Below, one piece after another: positions 15,345 to 18,851 of a stretch of 18,851 bases of DNA. The translations under genes and the position numbers were made by a program. Source of the DNA: JAMBLL01 sp036985935 (GTDB lineage Bacteria; Actinomycetota; Acidimicrobiia; Spongiisociales; UBA5794); assembly GCA_036985935.1 (NCBI GenBank), contig BTQP01000021.1:1-18851 (forward strand). The letters are read 5' to 3'. The notes under the pieces were generated by a model that worked only from the letters and a program-made list of their open reading frames with translations, was not told the DNA's origin and did no database searches. Each line of letters opens with the position of its first letter. Position 1 is the stretch's first letter.

Positions 15345-15380
15345 GTGGGTGTGGACGTGTTCCTCACGTTCCCCGCACGC

Positions 15381-15731
15381 GGGGGTGACATGGTTTCGAC
15401 CGTGAGTGTTGAGGCGCCGGAAGCGAGCCGAGGTCTCCGGAGTCCTCGTTAAAGAGCCGGAACACATATAAGTGCAGACGAAAGTTACGCACTGGCAGCG
15501 TAGATAAACGCTCCTGTCCTCCTGTTGGGTACCCACCTCGGCAGATGAGGGCATTGCAATGTGGGATGCCCCTGCCGGGGTTCCGGGACCGGCAGGGAAA
15601 GATGATCCCGGATAGGGCACGAGGGTGCTTGCCGACAGAGTCCTCGCGTCCCGAAAGCTCGCTGTTGGCTGCGCTCGGAGATGCCGGCGCTGATGTCTCT
15701 CGGGACGGGGGTTCGATTCCCCCCACCTCCA
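15381..15731 (+). ncRNA. ssrA: tmRNA (transfer-messenger RNA), one-piece form
   Basis: tmRNA rescues stalled ribosomes and tags the unfinished protein for proteolysis. The 5' end GGGGGTGACATGGTTTCGAC is the classical tmRNA start. It pairs with CACCTCC (15724-15730) as a 7-bp acceptor stem that has the G3-U wobble read by alanyl-tRNA synthetase. The discriminator A is at 15731, and CCA is not encoded. The T arm is GGGGG-TTCGATT-CCCCC (15707-15723). The tag frame starts at the resume codon GCA (15474) and reads ADESYALAA, then TAG at 15501-15503. The tag has nine codons, one fewer than E. coli, and keeps the ALAA degron for ClpXP. A strong terminator follows. Confidence 0.97.
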
Positions 15732-15738
15732 CGACGCC

Positions 15739-15777
15739 ACCGCTGGGACCGATTCTCGGTCTCAGCGGTCGGCTTTT
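15739..15777 (+). terminator. rho-independent terminator of ssrA
   Basis: The arms 15739-15752 and 15756-15769 form a 14-bp stem with one G-U pair and a TTC loop. CGGCTTTT follows. The stem starts 7 bases after the mature tmRNA 3' end. Its right arm contains the stop codon of the convergent hxlR gene. Confidence 0.88.
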
Positions 15778-16247
15778 GCCGAAGCCGAAGTGCGTTCGAG
15801 CACGATCGCCGGGACGGGGTCGATTCTGAGATTGAATGCGTCCACGTCCTCGCGGCAGTGTTCGCACACCGATCTTGTGTGCATGACGTTGCCACAGGTT
15901 GTGTGGATGAGTGCCACAGGATCCCCGTCGTCTGCCTCCCACTTGTCGCCCCAGGCCAGCAGCGCTGTGAGGACCGGTACCAGATCTCTGCCTTTCTCCG
16001 TGAGTCGATACTCAAAACGAGGCGGATGGTCCTGGTATCGCTCCCTGGTCATGACGCCGGTTTCGACGAGGGCGGTGAGGCGCGTCGTGAGAATATTGCG
16101 GGCGATGCCAAGGCTTGCCTGGAAATCGTCAAATCGGCGTACCCCAAAGAATGCGTCACGGATTATGAGGATCGTCCATCTTTCGCCGATGTGCTCCAGA
16201 GATCTGGCGACAGAGCAATCCAATTGGGCGTACCGGGATGATGACAT
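15762..16247 (-). CDS. HxlR-family transcriptional regulator
   Basis: A 161-residue winged helix protein. The conserved N-terminal Cys11 (QLDCSVARSLEHIGERW) is followed by ILIIRDAFFGVRRFDDFQASLGIARNIL, the family's DNA-binding region, and the wing PPRFEYRLTEKG. The C-terminal part has four cysteines in the order C-C-C-C (TTCGN, SVCEHC), which could hold a metal or sense oxidants. Members often respond to redox or electrophile stress through the N-terminal Cys. Two operator-like repeats lie directly upstream, so autoregulation is likely. Its 3' end runs into the ssrA terminator hairpin. A promoter with TAGAAT 6 bases before the ATG and no ribosome binding site implies a leaderless mRNA. Confidence 0.92.
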   Translation of the reverse strand: MSSSRYAQLDCSVARSLEHIGERWTILIIRDAFFGVRRFDDFQASLGIARNILTTRLTALVETGVMTRERYQDHPPRFEYRLTEKGRDLVPVLTALLAWGDKWEADDGDPVALIHTTCGNVMHTRSVCEHCREDVDAFNLRIDPVPAIVLERTSASAKADR

Positions 16248-16253
16248 GGTGTG

Positions 16254-16259
16254 ATTCTA
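16254..16259 (-). promoter_or_regulatory. -10 element of hxlR (leaderless start)
   Basis: On the minus strand TAGAAT ends exactly 6 bases before the ATG. TTGCAT lies 16 bases upstream as a possible -35 and is itself inside the first operator-like palindrome. Confidence 0.58.
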
Positions 16260-16263
16260 CCTT

Positions 16264-16282
16264 GTTAGTTGCAAAATGCAAC
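16264..16282 (+). promoter_or_regulatory. operator-like site A (probable HxlR binding site)
   Basis: The site reads GTTAGTTGCAAAATGCAAC and holds a perfect palindrome GTTGCA-AAA-TGCAAC. It matches site B at 15 of 19 positions in the same orientation, starting 32 bases away, about three helical turns. It sits between the -35 and -10 of hxlR, where a bound regulator would block transcription. Confidence 0.6.
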
Positions 16283-16295
16283 GGTGTATGGCATG

Positions 16296-16318
16296 GTTAG
16301 TAGTAATATGCTACTAAC
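16296..16318 (+). promoter_or_regulatory. operator-like site B (probable HxlR binding site)
   Basis: Perfect 8-bp arms GTTAGTAG and CTACTAAC flank 7 bases. The site shares GTTAGTWGYAAWATGCWAC with site A. It contains TAATAT (16304-16309), which could be the -10 of a promoter reading to the right, away from hxlR, so one regulator could control both directions. Confidence 0.58.
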
Positions 16319-16329
16319 TAGGAGACGGC

Positions 16330-16518
16330 ATGAGAAGACGAGCTCGCAGGAGAACATTGGCGCTGATGTCGAAGGCATGGGATATGAGTTTCATCGGGAT
16401 CGATCTTGACATCTCTATGGAGCAGATCGTTGACGAACTCGAGGGCCCCGGGGACCGTCGGTGGTCGAGGAGGGAACGTCCTAGCGTCCGCACCGCCCGT
16501 CCGAGCGACGCGGCGTGA
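16330..16518 (+). CDS. doubtful small ORF divergent from hxlR
   Basis: A 62-codon frame with a good Shine-Dalgarno sequence (AGGAGA, 5 bases before the ATG) placed right after operator site B and a -10-like TAATAT. The middle segment SFIGIDLDISMEQIVDELEG looks protein-like. Both ends are very rich in Arg and look like unselected GC-rich DNA. I recognise no family. It may be a genuine micro-protein, the remnant of a gene once controlled by the regulator, or chance. Nothing else coding is seen between it and the reductase gene at 16584. Confidence 0.33.
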   Translation: MRRRARRRTLALMSKAWDMSFIGIDLDISMEQIVDELEGPGDRRWSRRERPSVRTARPSDAA

Positions 16519-16583
16519 AACGCAAGGATGGAGCCTTACCCGCCTCGCATCGGGGTGGTCCAGGCATTGTGTAGACCCGATGG

Positions 16584-17324
16584 TCATTGCCCTGCGCGAT
16601 GGCGTGGATCGATTGGTACGAGGCGCCAGTAAGCGTTGAGCGAAATGTGGTGCCTCGTTACGGCGCGTTCTGAAATGAGAGAGTCTCTGATCTTGCGAAC
16701 CGCTTCGCGCTCGCCTGCGATCCACCAGTGAGCATCCGGCGGGACGGCGATCGACCTGATCAGATTCAGGCTTTGGATCCCCGTGTCGGTCGCATCAGTG
16801 CCGCGATGCAGCCAGATCGGATCTGACGGTGCGGTCTCGCTCGGGCTGCGCTCGTCATCTTCATCGACAACCTCGATGACGACCGTCGTTCGAGTGCCCG
16901 CAGGCACCGCTTCGAGAACAGTCCCAATCGCGGGGATCGCCGTGTCGTCGCCGACGAGTACGAGATGACCCAACGGATCAGGAATGTCGTACCCACCACT
17001 CGTGGCTCCGGCCCAGATCACGTCACCAGCCGTGGCCGTTCGTGCCCAGTCCGTTGCTCTGCCGGCACCGTGAAGCACGAAGTCGATGGTCATGGTGTTG
17101 CAGCCTGCGTCGATGTATCTCGGGGTATACGATCGCTTTGGCGGACGATCCGCTCCGCGTCCCGGCGGCCAATCGGTGGGAGGCTTTGCAAAGAAGAGCG
17201 AGAGGTACGACGCTGGTTTCGTGCTGCCTATCAGTGACATTCCGGTAAACGTGATGCGACGAGCCCGTGGCGTGAGTTGCTGGGAAAACGTGACGGTAAT
17301 CGGTACCGGTCTTGCTCGTTCCAT
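16584..17324 (-). CDS. siderophore-interacting FAD-binding reductase
   Basis: A 246-residue protein of the SIP/ViuB family, which uses NAD(P)H and FAD to reduce ferric siderophores in the cytoplasm and release iron. The FAD-binding motif RSYTPRY is at 64-70. The stretch HLVLVGDDTAIPAIGTVLEAVP (120-141) is the conserved nucleotide-domain motif, WWIAGE follows, and the family ending NAYWR is present. The frame extends 26 codons further upstream, but those residues are encoded partly by a perfect GC-rich hairpin (17373-17400) and do not resemble the family, so the ATG at 17324 is preferred. No ribosome binding site is seen there. No siderophore synthesis or uptake gene is in the window. Confidence 0.88.
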   Translation of the reverse strand: MERARPVPITVTFSQQLTPRARRITFTGMSLIGSTKPASYLSLFFAKPPTDWPPGRGADRPPKRSYTPRYIDAGCNTMTIDFVLHGAGRATDWARTATAGDVIWAGATSGGYDIPDPLGHLVLVGDDTAIPAIGTVLEAVPAGTRTTVVIEVVDEDDERSPSETAPSDPIWLHRGTDATDTGIQSLNLIRSIAVPPDAHWWIAGEREAVRKIRDSLISERAVTRHHISLNAYWRLVPIDPRHRAGQ

Positions 17325-17372
17325 TGAGCCATTGTTGCAGTGCCGTGAAGTGTTCCGGACGCCGGTGGACGC

Positions 17373-17400
17373 GATAGGGGCGCCCGAGGGCGCCCCTATC
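17373..17400. terminator. perfect GC-rich hairpin, probable terminator of the secreted-protein gene
   Basis: Two 13-bp perfectly complementary arms (GATAGGGGCGCCC and its inverse) meet around GA. It lies 20 bases after the stop of the minus-strand secreted-protein gene and 48 bases before the start of the reductase gene. There is no T-tract on either strand, so it would be a hairpin-only terminator or an mRNA-stabilising structure. Confidence 0.6.
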
Positions 17401-17420
17401 ACCGAGGATCTCTATGCGTG

Positions 17421-18680
17421 TTAGCCGGCGACGTGGAACCCGCCGATGAACATGGGATCTGAGCGCAACGCCACGTAGTGGGCGATGAGGGCCTGTCGGA
17501 AGTCCCTCATGGCATCGTTGAGTTCGTCCCACCGATCGTCGAGGTCCGTACCCGACGCTATGACTTCGTTCACCTTTGCGACTGCTGCCACGACGTTTGC
17601 CTGGGCGGTAAGGAGGGCTTCCCATGTTTCGGGACTCTCGTTCGCCGACCACTCGGCGCGGTCTGTGATCGTGGTGACGTAGTCGAGCGCTCTGGTCAGG
17701 TGGCTCTCGATTGCGTCTGTCGCGTCGTCGCCACCATCTGTCGTCCCGTCGCCACGGATGTCGGCTACCGCCGCTTGGGCTGATTCGTAGATATCGGCGA
17801 CCTGGCCCTGGATCTTCTTGAGAGCGGAGATCGTCTTCGCGGACCTCGCTGCTCCCGTGAGATTCTCAACGTCCTGGGCGGCAGATGCGAATATCTCGAT
17901 GACGGCGGGGATCTTGGCTGCGTCTGCTGCAGCGTCAAGGATCGCGGTCTTTCGCTCGATCATGTGCAGCGTGGTTCGGCGCGTCTTCTCGAGTGCCTCC
18001 GCTGCCTTTTGCTCTTCAGTGGGTTCGTCAGCCGCCGACTCCGCTCTGTCGATAGTTTCGTAGTAGATCGCTTTGGCCCGGTCCTTGATGACCCATGCAG
18101 CGTCCGCGTTCGTCACGTCTTCAAGCTCGCCGTGCAGCGCATTCAGCTGCGCGATGCCGCTCTCGATGATGTTCGCTGCGCTGGGGTTGTCGACGCCGGC
18201 AATCCACTCCCGCAGCAACTTGATCTTGAAGTTGATGGTGCTCGCTGCTTTGTCCCTGGCTTTGGCGAGCTCTTCAGCGGGGCTCGATGGGACATTGTTG
18301 GCGGCTGCGATCGTCGCCTGATAGATGCCGTACACCTGCTCCTTGAGCGCCCAGAGTTCGGGGATGTTGTCCTCGGACACGATGCGCGAATCTCGGAGAC
18401 TCGTGAGTTCCGCGATGCCACCGGCGTAGATAGCGATCTTGTCGGAGTTTGCGGTCTCAGCCTTCATCCCGCTCAGAGAATTGATCTTCCAGTTGACGGC
18501 TTCGAGCACGGTCGCTCTGACACCCTCGAGATCGCTATTGGGTGTTTCGCCTGCCCGCGCTGGTGCGGCGATCGTGGCGAGAGCGATAGCAAAAGCCAGG
18601 GCTAGCACGGTGATCGTCCGGATACCCAGACGCCTTGAATGGCGGACAACTGATCCGCCTTGCTGTTCGAATGCTTGCAT
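17421..18680 (-). CDS. secreted protein with four divergent helical repeats, unknown function
   Basis: A 419-residue protein I do not recognise. A basic start and hydrophobic stretch (20-40) ending in APARA-GE give a signal peptide cleaved near residue 43. The mature part is almost entirely Ala/Glu/Asp/Ile-rich helix. Four divergent copies of a unit of about 90 residues are visible. They open with VNWKINSL (62), INFKIKLL (149), IERKTAIL (241) and ALDYVTTI (331). Each closes with a helix of the type LKEQVYGIYQATI (111), IKDRAKAIYYETI (198), LKKIQGQVADIYESA (287) and LNDAMRDFRQAL (387). Acidic Gly/Thr-rich linkers separate units 3 and 4. There is no cysteine, lipobox or anchor. GGAGAG about 8 bases before the ATG supports this start. 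A role outside the membrane is inferred only from the signal peptide. Confidence 0.8.
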   Translation of the reverse strand: MQAFEQQGGSVVRHSRRLGIRTITVLALAFAIALATIAAPARAGETPNSDLEGVRATVLEAVNWKINSLSGMKAETANSDKIAIYAGGIAELTSLRDSRIVSEDNIPELWALKEQVYGIYQATIAAANNVPSSPAEELAKARDKAASTINFKIKLLREWIAGVDNPSAANIIESGIAQLNALHGELEDVTNADAAWVIKDRAKAIYYETIDRAESAADEPTEEQKAAEALEKTRRTTLHMIERKTAILDAAADAAKIPAVIEIFASAAQDVENLTGAARSAKTISALKKIQGQVADIYESAQAAVADIRGDGTTDGGDDATDAIESHLTRALDYVTTITDRAEWSANESPETWEALLTAQANVVAAVAKVNEVIASGTDLDDRWDELNDAMRDFRQALIAHYVALRSDPMFIGGFHVAG

Positions 18681-18851
18681 GTTGCTCTCTCCGCCTAGTC
18701 CACGACGAGGGCTTATGCGGGGGATGCTTGTTGGCGAGACGTGGTGGCGTTCTTGACCTTCAGCTCAGGAACCCTCCGCGTACCGCTCGTTCCCTCTTTG
18801 TGACTATCGGACTTGCCACCCGCGAACTAGATAGGTCGTGAGAACTATTGG

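Noticed and set aside
15700..15731. 3' end of ssrA as an attachment site for a genomic island
   Set aside because: tmRNA genes are common integration sites, but I saw no integrase gene and no repeated copy of the ssrA end downstream within the window.
15210..15740. Upstream extension of the YjjI frame to 15740
   Set aside because: The extension would cover the tmRNA gene in antisense. The ATG at 15209 has GGAGG at the right distance and gives the family length.
16318..16725. 135-codon minus-strand frame spanning the hxlR-reductase gap
   Set aside because: It overlaps the reductase gene in another frame, covers the operator region and is Arg/Pro/Ser-rich without protein-like pattern.
17325..17402. 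26-residue N-terminal extension of the siderophore-interacting protein
   Set aside because: Part of it is encoded by the perfect hairpin at 17373-17400 and it lies outside the family's normal start.
18681..18851. Possible riboswitch upstream of the secreted-protein gene
   Set aside because: I compared the leader by eye with c-di-GMP, c-di-AMP, glycine and cobalamin cores and found no match; nothing else is recognisable in it.

Overview
This window looks chromosomal and actinobacterial, most likely from the class Acidimicrobiia or a near relative. The G+C content is moderately high (about 60% by eye), and there are two gene blocks with actinobacterial order. From memory of Mycobacterium tuberculosis, the left block matches Rv3257c to Rv3240c (manB, small protein, manA, sahH, comF, hpf, secA1) and the right block matches prfB, ftsE, ftsX, smpB. 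I ran no database search, so the lineage is inferred.

Left block (1-7226, all +): the 3' end of a phosphomannomutase gene, a 62-residue Trm112-like zinc protein, a mannose-6-phosphate-isomerase-type cupin, S-adenosylhomocysteinase (ahcY), a ComF-type phosphoribosyltransferase, a long-form ribosome hibernation factor (hpf), a NarL/LuxR response regulator and secA. An alpha/beta hydrolase (-) converges on secA so tightly that both stop codons share one CTAG. Several gaps carry arrays of a 7-bp repeat with inverted arms.

Right block (8068-12813, all +): prfB with no programmed frameshift, then ftsE-ftsX and a secreted coiled-coil M23 peptidase joined by ATGA overlaps. This is a complete FtsEX-type cell-wall hydrolysis module. 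smpB follows. The tmRNA gene ssrA lies 2.6 kb further on, separated from smpB by a minus-strand pair of a YjjI-family glycyl radical enzyme and its YjjW-type radical SAM activase, an oxygen-sensitive system of unknown substrate. SmpB and tmRNA together form the trans-translation ribosome rescue system.

Right end (15739-18851): a strong ssrA terminator, then an HxlR-family regulator (-) with two 19-bp operator-like sites 32 bp apart, a doubtful 62-codon reading frame facing it, a siderophore-interacting FAD reductase (-), a perfect GC-rich hairpin, and a secreted protein (-) made of four divergent helical repeats of about 90 residues. The last 171 bases (18681-18851) show no gene and probably hold the promoter of that protein. 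I saw no transposase, integrase, tRNA gene or CRISPR array.

Many genes here (comF, secA, the hydrolase, prfB, smpB, hxlR) have no Shine-Dalgarno sequence but carry a TANNNT hexamer ending 6-9 bases before the ATG. This suggests that leaderless or nearly leaderless transcripts are common in this organism.
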